A stretch of 64,000 nucleotides of DNA from Lachnospiraceae bacterium. Lineage in GTDB: Bacteria > Bacillota > Clostridia > Lachnospirales > Lachnospiraceae. Below, piece by piece: positions 12,733-21,219 of the stretch. The notes under the pieces are model-generated. The model was not told the origin of the DNA and did no database searches. It saw only the letters and a list, made by a program, of their open reading frames with translations. Every line of letters begins with the position of its first letter. Position 1 is the first letter of the stretch. The stretch spans positions 1 through 64,000 of the forward strand of contig JAFVCL010000083.1 in NCBI GenBank assembly GCA_017479285.1, given 5' to 3'. The translations under genes and the position numbers were made by a program.

Positions 12733-15300
12733 ATGGATTACGCGGAAATGAGAGTTACTTTTTTCGGAATTCTGCATCGGGGTGAGGGGAATATTTATCT
12801 AGCACACATAGCCAAAGGCTCCGCTCCCCGTGACACCATGATGGTCGACACGTCAGAGTTAATGGATGGCCCCATTCCTCTGCCGGATTGGGAAAGGGAG
12901 AATTCATATCAGACGATCAATGAGTTTGGTAAGGGAAGCACATCGAGGCGGACTGAGAATGTCATAGCCATCACTTCTATTATGATCGACATTGACTGCC
13001 ATCATGGCGAATCGGTGGATGAGCTCAGAAAAGAGATAGATGAGAAAGTAATGGCAGGGGAGATACCGAGACCGACGATTATGGTGTATACGGGAGGCGG
13101 ATACGCACTTTACTACGTCTATCGGGACAAGATGAACGCAGACGACGAGGAGAGTGTAAAGGAACATAGAGCTTTATATGATTCAGTAATTACAAAGGCT
13201 AGGAAGATTCTCCCGGATGCGGATATTGATTCTAAAGTGACAGACTTTCCCCGTTTTAGCCGAATACCGGGCACATTCAACTCAAACAGAGGACGCTGGG
13301 CTGAGCTTATCTATGCTGATCCTGACCAATATTACACTCCTGATCAGCTCAGAGAGGCTTTTGGAATTACGAAAGAGGATTTAAAGCCGACTAATCGGCA
13401 GCGGGACCGGCCTGGCGGGATTGATAAAGTTGACGCTAAATCAATCCTTCTTACTGGGGAGGATGAAGATGTAAAGCCTGAAGTCTCGCATAAGATCTTT
13501 ACAATAATGAAAGCAAATCTTCAGCGGCTGGATCTTCTTTTTCCGCTACGGAATTGGAAAGAGGGAGACCACAGAGAAAGATATATCTTTATATATTACA
13601 ACTGCGCAAAGGTTGTATACGGAAGCAGGAAAGCACGGGAGTTGTGCCTCGAAAAGTGGAATATGATGGACGAGAAACTTACGGAGAGGGAATTCGAATA
13701 CGCAATTCGCCACATTGAGGAGCATGAAGAGATAAGCGACTTCCACGAAGACGGATTCTTCTTATTCTACATACAAACGATTGTTAGCTCTGAATGGCTG
13801 GATATGACAGATGAAGAAATAGAGAAGACACATTCTTTCGACTCCCAAAAGAGGGTTGAGGCCAGAAAACGCAATAAAAAGATAAAAAGCAAAAGAAATC
13901 AGATTCTTGAGAAGTGTTTTGCTGCCGGGATGACTGCCAAGGAGGCGTATGAGGAACTGGTGAAAGGAGGAGCATGTGGACGTGGATACAGCGAAAGAAC
14001 TGTGAGAAGGATATTTGAAGGCTTTCGGAAAGAGAAGGAGATTTTGATGGAAATCGAAAAGGAAAATGAGAAAATAACACAGCTCGAAGAGAGGAATGTT
14101 CAGGAAATGGAGAAGGTCCGGAATCTACCCTTTTTTCCGTCATCCAAACAGTCTAATGCTGTTGACATGGCAAAAGAAGGTAAGAACCTGCTGATAGCTG
14201 GTTGCGCCGGATCAGGAAAAACTTCTTTAATGAGGACTATTGACTCGGAACTTACGGGGATGGGGCGCAAGGTGGCTATCATTGCTCCGACCTGGCAGGC
14301 AGCAAAGCACTACGAGAAGGGGATGAGTATCCACAGCTTTTTCAGGTGGAAAGCGAATGGCAAGGGAGCTCCGTATGCAGTGACGCTAAAGGCGGTAGCC
14401 AAGTATGAAACCATCATCATTGATGAAGCATCAATGATGAGTACGGAGCTTTTTTATGACATCCTTGAAGTGCTTTGGCATGTAGAGGAAAAGTATGGCC
14501 GCAGGATCCAGCTGGTCATTGTAGGAGATCCGGGGCAATTAAGACCAGTAAAGGGTGAACCATTATCACCGAATTGTGAGCCGCTGAGGAACTTTACGAT
14601 TATTTACCTGAATGAGATCTATAGGCAGAACGATGGATACTTTCTGGGACTTCTTAATCGACTTCGCAAAGGAGACAAATATGTATGCGACGAGCTAAAT
14701 CAACTTCTGGCAGTAGGAGAAGATTTGTCTGCCACGTACATAGTCCCTTACAAGGAGAGCCGTTTTGGGGAGTATAGCGCAGATGCTATAAATGATCGCT
14801 ATGTAAATTCACTTCCGGGAAAAGAAAAGGTGTATGCACCAAAGAATGGTGGCACATCCAAGGATTCCATAAGGATAAAGGTTGGTGAGAGAGTGCTGTT
14901 CACGGAGAATGCTCCGAAAAAAGGGTATTTCAATGGAATGAGCGGTGTGGTTACGAGTCTGACCAGAGATCATGTCGGAGTGATGGTAGTAGGGAAAGAC
15001 GGATGCCCTAAGGAGATAAAAGTACACAGACATCGTTTCTATGATGAATGCGGCCGTTATGATCAGTTTCCTCTTGTGGCCGGTAAGGCGATCACAATCC
15101 ACAAAGCTCAGGGAATGACTTTGGAAAAAGCTAATATCGATCCAGAGGTATTCGAGGATGGTCAGCTTTATGTGGCTCTTTCGCGGGTCAAGGATTATAA
15201 GAGGATACGGCTTCTGAAGCCTATAAAACCAGAAGATATTAGGGCTAGTAAAGAAGCAATTGATTTCGATGAGTACTTAAGGACCAATTCAATTATTTAA
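12733..15300 (+). CDS. Primase (AEP-like)-SF1 helicase fusion protein
   Basis: The 855-residue protein joins two modules. Residues 1-290 look like an archaeo-eukaryotic-type primase of mobile elements: an acidic DID at about 86-88, followed by TIMVYTGGGYALYYVY and FPRFSRIPGTFNS. Residues about 470-850 form a RecD/Pif1-like helicase: Walker A GCAGSGKT near 490, IIIDEASMM near 560, VIVGDPGQLRPV, and the C-terminal AITIHKAQGMTLE and YVALSRV motifs. A charged linker joins them. It probably replicates or re-synthesises the element's DNA after transfer. AAAGGAG precedes the ATG. Fusion order is clear; primase activity is inferred. Confidence 0.8.
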   Translation: MDYAEMRVTFFGILHRGEGNIYLAHIAKGSAPRDTMMVDTSELMDGPIPLPDWERENSYQTINEFGKGSTSRRTENVIAITSIMIDIDCHHGESVDELRKEIDEKVMAGEIPRPTIMVYTGGGYALYYVYRDKMNADDEESVKEHRALYDSVITKARKILPDADIDSKVTDFPRFSRIPGTFNSNRGRWAELIYADPDQYYTPDQLREAFGITKEDLKPTNRQRDRPGGIDKVDAKSILLTGEDEDVKPEVSHKIFTIMKANLQRLDLLFPLRNWKEGDHRERYIFIYYNCAKVVYGSRKARELCLEKWNMMDEKLTEREFEYAIRHIEEHEEISDFHEDGFFLFYIQTIVSSEWLDMTDEEIEKTHSFDSQKRVEARKRNKKIKSKRNQILEKCFAAGMTAKEAYEELVKGGACGRGYSERTVRRIFEGFRKEKEILMEIEKENEKITQLEERNVQEMEKVRNLPFFPSSKQSNAVDMAKEGKNLLIAGCAGSGKTSLMRTIDSELTGMGRKVAIIAPTWQAAKHYEKGMSIHSFFRWKANGKGAPYAVTLKAVAKYETIIIDEASMMSTELFYDILEVLWHVEEKYGRRIQLVIVGDPGQLRPVKGEPLSPNCEPLRNFTIIYLNEIYRQNDGYFLGLLNRLRKGDKYVCDELNQLLAVGEDLSATYIVPYKESRFGEYSADAINDRYVNSLPGKEKVYAPKNGGTSKDSIRIKVGERVLFTENAPKKGYFNGMSGVVTSLTRDHVGVMVVGKDGCPKEIKVHRHRFYDECGRYDQFPLVAGKAITIHKAQGMTLEKANIDPEVFEDGQLYVALSRVKDYKRIRLLKPIKPEDIRASKEAIDFDEYLRTNSII

Positions 15301-15333
15301 AGTAATGAATTTTTCATACAAGGAGGACTTTTT

Positions 15334-15885
15334 ATGAATAGTTTAAAAGATTATAAGTATTTACAAAAGGAGAGCAAGTTGGCTGCTCTCGATCCCTCAT
15401 CTACATGCACGGGGGTTTCGCTCTTTATTGACGGCGAACTTAAGTATACAGGCGCGCTCAAGTGCCCTGTCAAAGAGTGTTCTAACCTTTATGACAGGAT
15501 AAATTTGATGGGCGGAAGGATCATCGATAGGCTCGAGGAAATCGGTCCGGGAATAGTTGTAGTTGAAAAGCCGTTTTACAAGAGCTCGAAAGTGCTTTCT
15601 GTAATATCAGAACTCTTGGGTATAACAAGAGGCTATTGCATAAGCAAGGGGATTGAGTTTCACGAGTATTTCCCGACGGACTGGAGAAAGGGATGCTTGG
15701 AGATAGGAGAGTCTTTTCCCAAAAGAGAGGATGGAAAGGCTTTTCGGCGTGAAGAATGGAAGCGCTGGGCAGTTTCCCGGATTGAGCAGCAGTATAACAT
15801 CACTGTAAACGATGATATGGCAGATTCAATCCTGCTCGGTAAGGCATTTTTAAACGAAAAGATAAATTTTAAGGAGGTAATCTGA
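15334..15885 (+). CDS. RuvC-like Holliday junction resolvase
   Basis: The 183-residue protein has the RNase H-fold pattern of RuvC-like nucleases: LAALDPSSTCTGVS (first Asp near residue 20), IVVVEKPF (Glu near 77) and VNDDMADSILLG (final acidic residues near 166-170). Such enzymes resolve branched DNA made during element replication or recombination. AGGAGG precedes the ATG. It lies between the primase-helicase gene and a second RuvC-like gene, 2 nt apart from the latter, so the three form an operon. Confidence 0.8.
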   Translation: MNSLKDYKYLQKESKLAALDPSSTCTGVSLFIDGELKYTGALKCPVKECSNLYDRINLMGGRIIDRLEEIGPGIVVVEKPFYKSSKVLSVISELLGITRGYCISKGIEFHEYFPTDWRKGCLEIGESFPKREDGKAFRREEWKRWAVSRIEQQYNITVNDDMADSILLGKAFLNEKINFKEVI

Positions 15886-15887
15886 TT

Positions 15888-16655
15888 ATGGTTTACAAGA
15901 TTTTGAATAAGCTCCATAATCTTCGATTGTCGGAGCAATTGGCGGAAGGCCTGTTCAAAGGATCATACGATCCAGAGGAAAGTGGTGGATGTGTCATTAT
16001 GGACACATTCACATTCTCAGGCGATGACATCGAAAACGTCGGCTTCGTAAACGGTGAGCCGAAAACGGCTTCGGAGTATCATTTTGGCGATAATAGAGGT
16101 GTTTTGGCTACTTCCATTCTAGAAGGTTTGATTACCGGCGAAACCAATGTGGTGATAGTAGAGATACCGTCTGAAACGGAGGGAAAAGCTCTGGAAATGG
16201 TGGGTGTGCTTAGAGCATACTGCTGCTTAAGCGGCGCGAGGTTCTATGAGTATTCACATAAAGAGTGGTTAGACCTGATCAAAGGAAAAGACGAAAAGAT
16301 TCCCGATTCAGAAGAAGAAATGATCGCTTGGAAGATAAGCAAGGGAGCGTACTATAGGAATCCCAAAGGAGACGTGGACCCGAAGTATGCAGATGCAATC
16401 CTTCTTGGAATAGCGCATGTTTTCACTAAAAAGGGTTTTTCCCCGGAGATGTGTTACTTTGATGACGAGAATGATGAGTACGGATACGGGGAGAGGGATT
16501 ATGAGTATGATGATCTTGAATGGATCTATAGAGATGCGAATCCGGAGCCTTATGAGGAGGAAGAGGGGGATGAGGAGATTACTTCAGAAGGGGTGAATCT
16601 TGAGGTTTTTGAGAAGGCTGATGAAGCGATTGATGAATCGATTTTCATTTACTGA
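15888..16655 (+). CDS. Second, diverged RuvC-like protein with acidic tail
   Basis: The 255-residue protein repeats the landmarks of its upstream neighbour: VVIVEIPSETEGKALEMVGV corresponds to VVVEKPFYKSSKVLSVIS, ARFYEYSHKEWLDLIKG to IEFHEYFPTDWRKG, and PKYADAILLG to DMADSILLG. The first Asp region (GGCVIMDTFTFSGD) is altered. A strongly acidic C-terminal tail (about residues 185-250) is extra. The pair probably arose by duplication and might form a heterodimer, since RuvC acts as a dimer. Activity of this copy is uncertain. Confidence 0.7.
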   Translation: MVYKILNKLHNLRLSEQLAEGLFKGSYDPEESGGCVIMDTFTFSGDDIENVGFVNGEPKTASEYHFGDNRGVLATSILEGLITGETNVVIVEIPSETEGKALEMVGVLRAYCCLSGARFYEYSHKEWLDLIKGKDEKIPDSEEEMIAWKISKGAYYRNPKGDVDPKYADAILLGIAHVFTKKGFSPEMCYFDDENDEYGYGERDYEYDDLEWIYRDANPEPYEEEEGDEEITSEGVNLEVFEKADEAIDESIFIY

Positions 16656-16692
16656 ACGGGATTGAATTCCCGGAAGATTTGAGGCGATTGGG

Positions 16693-16729
16693 AAATACCC
16701 TGTGTTCTCTTTGAGCATGGGGTATTTTT
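16693..16729 (+). terminator. Rho-independent terminator of the primase/RuvC operon
   Basis: AAATACCC (16693-16700) pairs with GGGTATTT (16720-16727), with an 18-nt loop and a T run, 38 bp after the last gene of the element. Confidence 0.75.
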
Positions 16730-16800
16730 AGCCCATCTTTAGCCTAGGGGCTGGTGAGTGCCGCAAACCTCCTATTTTACTGATGTTTGAAACGGAGTGT

Positions 16801-16824
16801 TCGTTTCGAATCCCGCCACTCCGA
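16801..16824 (+). mobile_element. Attachment site (3' end of tRNA-Pro), right end of the element
   Basis: The sequence TTTCGAATCCCGCCACTCCG with a following A is the T-loop to acceptor end of a tRNA whose 7-bp acceptor arm would be CGGAGTG, typical of bacterial tRNA-Pro; no D-arm or anticodon arm is present. It lies after the last element terminator and before core genes on the other strand. Tyrosine recombinases of such elements commonly duplicate the tRNA 3' end on insertion. The intact tRNA and the integrase would then be at the left end, outside the window. Confidence 0.65.
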
Positions 16825-16833
16825 TTAAAAAAA

Positions 16834-16863
16834 CGGCATAGCCGGAGATTTCCGGTTATGCCG
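16834..16863 (-). terminator. Terminator of the chemotaxis receptor gene
   Basis: CGGCATA and CCGGA arms pair with TCCGG and TATGCCG around a short loop. On the minus strand the stem is followed by seven T residues, 28 bp after the stop codon of the receptor gene. Confidence 0.85.
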
Positions 16864-16891
16864 CTTATTTTTTTGTTATCAGCCTGCTGGA

Positions 16892-18976
16892 TTACAGTGT
16901 GAAGAAGGAGATTGCGGATCTCATTTCCTCGTTTACATTGCGCATCTCGCCGGTCTGGTTCTGGGTATCGGCACAGGCATCGGTAACGGTCTGGCAGGAA
17001 GCGGAAACCTCCTCGGCTGATGCACCGAGCTCCTCGGAGATAGCTCCGAGATCTGAGGTGGCATTGGTAAGCTCTGCCTTGATGCTGTCAAGGGTTCCGG
17101 CCATCTGACGGATTATGTCGATCTCGCTGATCGAAGCCTCCACAGAATCGGAGAGAACATTGAATTTCTCCTGAGCCTTCTCGATGTCCGACTGTTCCTT
17201 ATTGATAACATTGAATACACGATTGGATATTTCAACGGTACCGTTGGACTGGACGATAACATTTTCGATGATCTGCTTGATCTCCTTCGCTGAAGCGGCA
17301 GAGGAATCCGCAAGGCTTCTGATTTCGTCGGCAACGACCGCAAATCCGCGTCCGGCCTCTCCTGCACGGGCAGCCTCGATGGAAGCGTTAAGTGAAAGAA
17401 GGTTGGTCTGGGCGGCGATGGACTCGATGGCCTGTATAGCGGTTCTTATATCCTCTATCGCAGAGTTTGTGGCACTGATCTTTTCCGTGATCTCCTGCAT
17501 TGCGGTAACCGACTCGTTGGCGCCGGAGTATACGGACTTCATGCAGTCTGTAGCGTCGTTATTGGCATTCTTGATGGTGTCCGAAGCGCTGTAAAGCCTT
17601 TGAACATTCTCGTTGAGAAGCTCGATATTGTCTCCCAGCTCTGCGGCCTTTTCAGCCATTGTCTGGGCGCTTTCGGCGACGCTCTGGGAGGTCTGTGCAA
17701 CCTCATTTACCGCGGTGTTGATCTGCGTAATGGATTCAACATTCTTTCCGGTCATGTCGTCCACATTTACGATAGAAGTGTCAAGGTTAGCGGCGGCATT
17801 CTTAACCGAACCGATCGAATCGCCAAGAGCATCCCTGAGTGCATGGTAGGAAGCGACGATGCTCGAAGTCTCCTTGATTGAGGATCTTGCATCGCAGTTT
17901 GAAACGACATCACCGGTGCTGAGCTTGTCAAGAGATCCTGCAAGCTTGATAAGAGGAAGGGCAATCAATCTTGAGAGCACAACCGCTACAGCCGCAAATA
18001 TGATAACACATACAACCATTATTATAATGATATAATTCCGGATCTCGGATATTGCGGAGAGAACATCCTTTTCATCCGCAGTAAGGACTGCTATGTAGTT
18101 TTCGTTTTCGCCGATATAGAATCCGGCATATTTTGTAGCTCCCTTGTATTTATACACGATAACATCGGGTGAAGGATGCTTTCCCTCGCCAATCTGGGCT
18201 ACAAGGCTCTTAACCGCTTCGTTTTCAACGGGATTACCGACCTTTTCCTCATCGGGATGGTGGAGCATGGTTCCCTGCTTATCGACAAAGTAGACATACG
18301 CGGTGTCAAGCTTTATCGCGGAAATGTCGGAGATATCCTTGGCAATGGTCTGTACATAGAATCCGCATCCGGCGAAGCCTATCGGTGTATCACCGTCCAT
18401 AACAGGTGTATACATTGACATGATGATCTGTCCGGAAGCGGGACTTGTCATAACACCGGTGTTATACACTCCGTCCTCCGCGGAGAGGATGGAATTCTGG
18501 AGCCCTTTAAGACTGTCGCCCTCGCGGAGTGTCATTCCGATTACCGGTGCGGCGGGGTGTGTCATAACGGTAGAATCCCAGGTGGCGGTATAAAGACCTT
18601 CCCAGCCCTCAAGCTTACCGAAATAGTTCAGGGTATATTCCTGAGCCTTTGCCTTAAGCTCCGGATCGTCGGGATTAAGAAGCAGATCCTTAACCACGGG
18701 AGCAGAAGCGTAACCCTTGAGCAGCTCTTTATTTTTGTCAACGATGGTATCAAAGGAACTTCCGACATGGGTAATGACCTGGACAAATGAATTGTGGGTG
18801 TTTGTCTGTACCTCTTTTTTGCTGATGCTTATCGCTATCAGCGCGATTGCGATTGATGAGATAAGCAGCGGGATCAGAACCATAAGGATGAGAGTCAGGG
18901 TCATGGTTGCTTTGCCCTTTGTCTGGTTCTGACGGGATGTTGTGCCTGCACTATAAGATGCGTTTTTTGCGTTCAT
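16892..18976 (-). CDS. Methyl-accepting chemotaxis protein
   Basis: The 694-residue receptor has an N-terminal membrane segment (about residues 28-52), an extracytoplasmic dCache-like sensor (about 55-310, including [14 protein letters not shown] and [15 protein letters not shown]), a second membrane segment (about 313-335), a HAMP region and a long signalling coiled coil. The highly conserved tip reads [20 protein letters not shown] near residue 520. It senses small molecules outside the cell and controls CheA. GGAGG precedes the start. It is monocistronic, with a MarR gene upstream on the same strand. The ligand cannot be predicted. Confidence 0.95.
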   Translation of the reverse strand: MNAKNASYSAGTTSRQNQTKGKATMTLTLILMVLIPLLISSIAIALIAISISKKEVQTNTHNSFVQVITHVGSSFDTIVDKNKELLKGYASAPVVKDLLLNPDDPELKAKAQEYTLNYFGKLEGWEGLYTATWDSTVMTHPAAPVIGMTLREGDSLKGLQNSILSAEDGVYNTGVMTSPASGQIIMSMYTPVMDGDTPIGFAGCGFYVQTIAKDISDISAIKLDTAYVYFVDKQGTMLHHPDEEKVGNPVENEAVKSLVAQIGEGKHPSPDVIVYKYKGATKYAGFYIGENENYIAVLTADEKDVLSAISEIRNYIIIIMVVCVIIFAAVAVVLSRLIALPLIKLAGSLDKLSTGDVVSNCDARSSIKETSSIVASYHALRDALGDSIGSVKNAAANLDTSIVNVDDMTGKNVESITQINTAVNEVAQTSQSVAESAQTMAEKAAELGDNIELLNENVQRLYSASDTIKNANNDATDCMKSVYSGANESVTAMQEITEKISATNSAIEDIRTAIQAIESIAAQTNLLSLNASIEAARAGEAGRGFAVVADEIRSLADSSAASAKEIKQIIENVIVQSNGTVEISNRVFNVINKEQSDIEKAQEKFNVLSDSVEASISEIDIIRQMAGTLDSIKAELTNATSDLGAISEELGASAEEVSASCQTVTDACADTQNQTGEMRNVNEEMRSAISFFTL

Positions 18977-19032
18977 AGTACGCCCTCCTTAATGTATTTT
19001 TGGGTGTATTTATACACCCGGTGGTGGATCGG

Positions 19033-19455
19033 TCACATTAAAAGATTGTCTTTAACGCGGGCTAACAGTTCTGTAAGTAATTTTTGTTCTTCGGCAGTAA
19101 AGCCACTGAGCGTTTTTTCTTCAAGTTCATCAACGAACTTGAGCAATTCGTCCGTTTTCTTATCGCCTTCTTCCGTGGCAAATACCTTTTTGGCGTAATT
19201 GCCCGGTGAAATAAGAAAGTCTTCCCTTCTGATAAGACCCTGTGTCTCCATTTTTGAAAGAAGTACAGCCATGGTCGGAGGAGTGACTCCGCATCTTTCG
19301 GCCAGATCCTTCTGGAAGTAGCCGGGGCTGTCACGCAAGACAAAGAGTACCTTGGGCTGACCATCGGTAAGTCCGAGTTTTTTAAATCCTATACGTGCCT
19401 GATCGTGATGGGCATTGTATGCCCTCATAATTGATAAGAATATTTTTTCCATCAA
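19033..19455 (-). CDS. MarR-family transcriptional regulator
   Basis: The 140-residue protein has the MarR winged helix (GYFQKDLAERCGVTPPTMAVLLSKMETQGLI... type pattern, residues about 45-90) including the DLAERCGVTPPTMAVLL recognition region and a wing (REDFLISPGNYAKKVFATEEG). Dimerisation helices flank it. It is upstream of the chemotaxis receptor with 56 bp between, possibly in one transcript. The 244 bp upstream (19456-19699) separates it from the divergent aminopeptidase gene and contains AT-rich promoter-like sequence but no defined site. The effector is unknown. Confidence 0.9.
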   Translation of the reverse strand: MMEKIFLSIMRAYNAHHDQARIGFKKLGLTDGQPKVLFVLRDSPGYFQKDLAERCGVTPPTMAVLLSKMETQGLIRREDFLISPGNYAKKVFATEEGDKKTDELLKFVDELEEKTLSGFTAEEQKLLTELLARVKDNLLM

Positions 19456-19699
19456 TTCATCTTCCTATAAGTCGATAATAAGTGTTGCCATATAACAAAG
19501 GGGTAAATAACAATAGCAGCAAAACAGTATAAGGATAGAACACTAATTAGCTGACTAATCGTATAATACCACTTTTTGCCTGTTTGTACAAGAATATAGG
19601 GAGCCCTACCCTGTAGAATAAAGAGAGAGGTTGTGTTAATATTATAGTGATTGAAGTAAAGAACGGACGGATTGCCCGTGGCTTTGGAAGGAGAAATAA

Positions 19700-21049
19700 A
19701 TGTCAGAACTGATGGATTACCTTAAGGCGGCCAAAAGCCCTTATCATGTCTGCGATTACGCTGAAAAAAGACTTGAGGCCGCCGGATTTGATAAATTGGA
19801 GATAACGGATGGATTTGAGCTGGCCCCGGGAGGCAGGTACTACTGCAGACCATATCCCACGGTACTGTTTGCGTTTAAAACGGGAGAAAAAATCACTGGG
19901 GGCGGTATGCATATTGCCTGTGCCCATACCGACTCACCCACCTTCCGGATAAAGCCCTCCCCTGAAATGGGACAGAGGGGAGGAATCAAAAGGGTAAATG
20001 TCGAGCCCTACGGCGGAAGCCTTAAGAGAACCTGGTTCGACAGGCCCCTGGGTGTGGCAGGAGAGGTTATACTTAAAAGCGGCGACCCGTTTGCGCCTAA
20101 AGCAGTTCTGTTTGACAGTGAGCAGCCCTGGTTCATTATTCCCTCCCTTGCTCCCCATATGGACAGGGAGATAGAAGAAAAAAAGCTTGATGTCCAGAAA
20201 GAGCTGATACCTGTATACGGGATTGAGAAAGATAACGAGTGTGATGATTCCGCGCCGGGTGACATAAATAAGGGAGTGGATGACATAAGGCATGATTATG
20301 TCAACACAATTACAGGAGCTATCGCAAATAAGCTGGGTATTGACGAAGGGGAGATACTTGACTATGATCTGAGCCTTTATCTTTACGAGGAACCTGTGCT
20401 TTGCGGAGTGGACTCGGAATTTCTGCTCTCTTCAAGGATAGATAATGTGGCATCGGTCGCCGCGCTGACAGAAGGCCTGATAGGGAATGCTTCAAATGGC
20501 GTAAATGCGCATGGTGACAATGACATCAGTGTCATAGCCTTGTTCGATAATGAGGAGATCGGGAGCAGGTCCAAGCAGGGAGCCGACTCATCTGTATTGA
20601 ATCTTTTAATAGATCGTATTTTTGAGTCCGGTCTGTTTAAAGATATCTCAAAAACCGGTGCCATAGCTTCGAGCAGTATGCTTTCTGTAGACGGAGCCCA
20701 CGGTGTCCATCCAAATTACCCCGAGAAGGCAGACGAAACCGCCAGGGTGTTACTCGGAAAAGGGCTGGTGCTTAAGTCCAGTGCGGCTCAGCGCTATGTA
20801 ACCGATCCGTATATGGGAGCGGTGGTAGCAGGGATCTGTGAGGAGAATGGCATAGCCTTCCAACGGCAGGCAAACAGATCCGGAGCACCGGGAGGACAGA
20901 CTCTCGGACCTCTGGTTTCCTCATATCTTCCGATTCCTGCGGCGGATCTGGGAGTCCCGATGCTTGCCATGCATTCGGCGAAAGAAACCATGTGCCCCTC
21001 GGATTATGATGCGCTTTTACATTTGAGCGAAATCTGGCTGAGGGTTTAA
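19700..21049 (+). CDS. M18 family aminopeptidase
   Basis: The 449-residue protein has the usual length and motifs of M18 (aspartyl/leucyl) metalloaminopeptidases: the zinc ligand region ACAHTDSP near residue 75, LSSRIDNVAS near 250, FDNEEIGS near 282, and SVDGAHGVHPNYPEK near 330, ending with the AMHSAKET region that carries the last His ligand. It removes N-terminal residues from peptides in the cytoplasm. AAGGAG precedes the ATG. It appears to be transcribed alone. Family assignment is certain; residue preference is not. Confidence 0.95.
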   Translation: MSELMDYLKAAKSPYHVCDYAEKRLEAAGFDKLEITDGFELAPGGRYYCRPYPTVLFAFKTGEKITGGGMHIACAHTDSPTFRIKPSPEMGQRGGIKRVNVEPYGGSLKRTWFDRPLGVAGEVILKSGDPFAPKAVLFDSEQPWFIIPSLAPHMDREIEEKKLDVQKELIPVYGIEKDNECDDSAPGDINKGVDDIRHDYVNTITGAIANKLGIDEGEILDYDLSLYLYEEPVLCGVDSEFLLSSRIDNVASVAALTEGLIGNASNGVNAHGDNDISVIALFDNEEIGSRSKQGADSSVLNLLIDRIFESGLFKDISKTGAIASSSMLSVDGAHGVHPNYPEKADETARVLLGKGLVLKSSAAQRYVTDPYMGAVVAGICEENGIAFQRQANRSGAPGGQTLGPLVSSYLPIPAADLGVPMLAMHSAKETMCPSDYDALLHLSEIWLRV

Positions 21050-21159
21050 TGCGCTGCCCCGAGTTAAGGTTTTGACCAAAACTGCCGATATACTACTGTA
21101 TAGGTGTCTGTGTGCAGATATCTGCTTAAAAGTGGAGGTTCTGCGGATATATACAGACA

Positions 21160-21188
21160 TTGATATAAACCATATTTTGCAGTAAAAT
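21160..21188 (+). promoter_or_regulatory. Sigma-A promoter of the surface protein-sortase operon
   Basis: TTGATA (21160-21165) and TAAAAT (21183-21188) are separated by 17 bp and lie about 30 bp before the start codon of the giant surface protein. Confidence 0.65.
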
Positions 21189-21219
21189 ATTATTAATACA
21201 CAATATACAAGAGGTTGGT

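Noticed and set aside
16741..16824. Complete tRNA gene at the right end of the element
   Set aside because: Only the T-loop to acceptor end is present; no D-arm or anticodon arm can be drawn.
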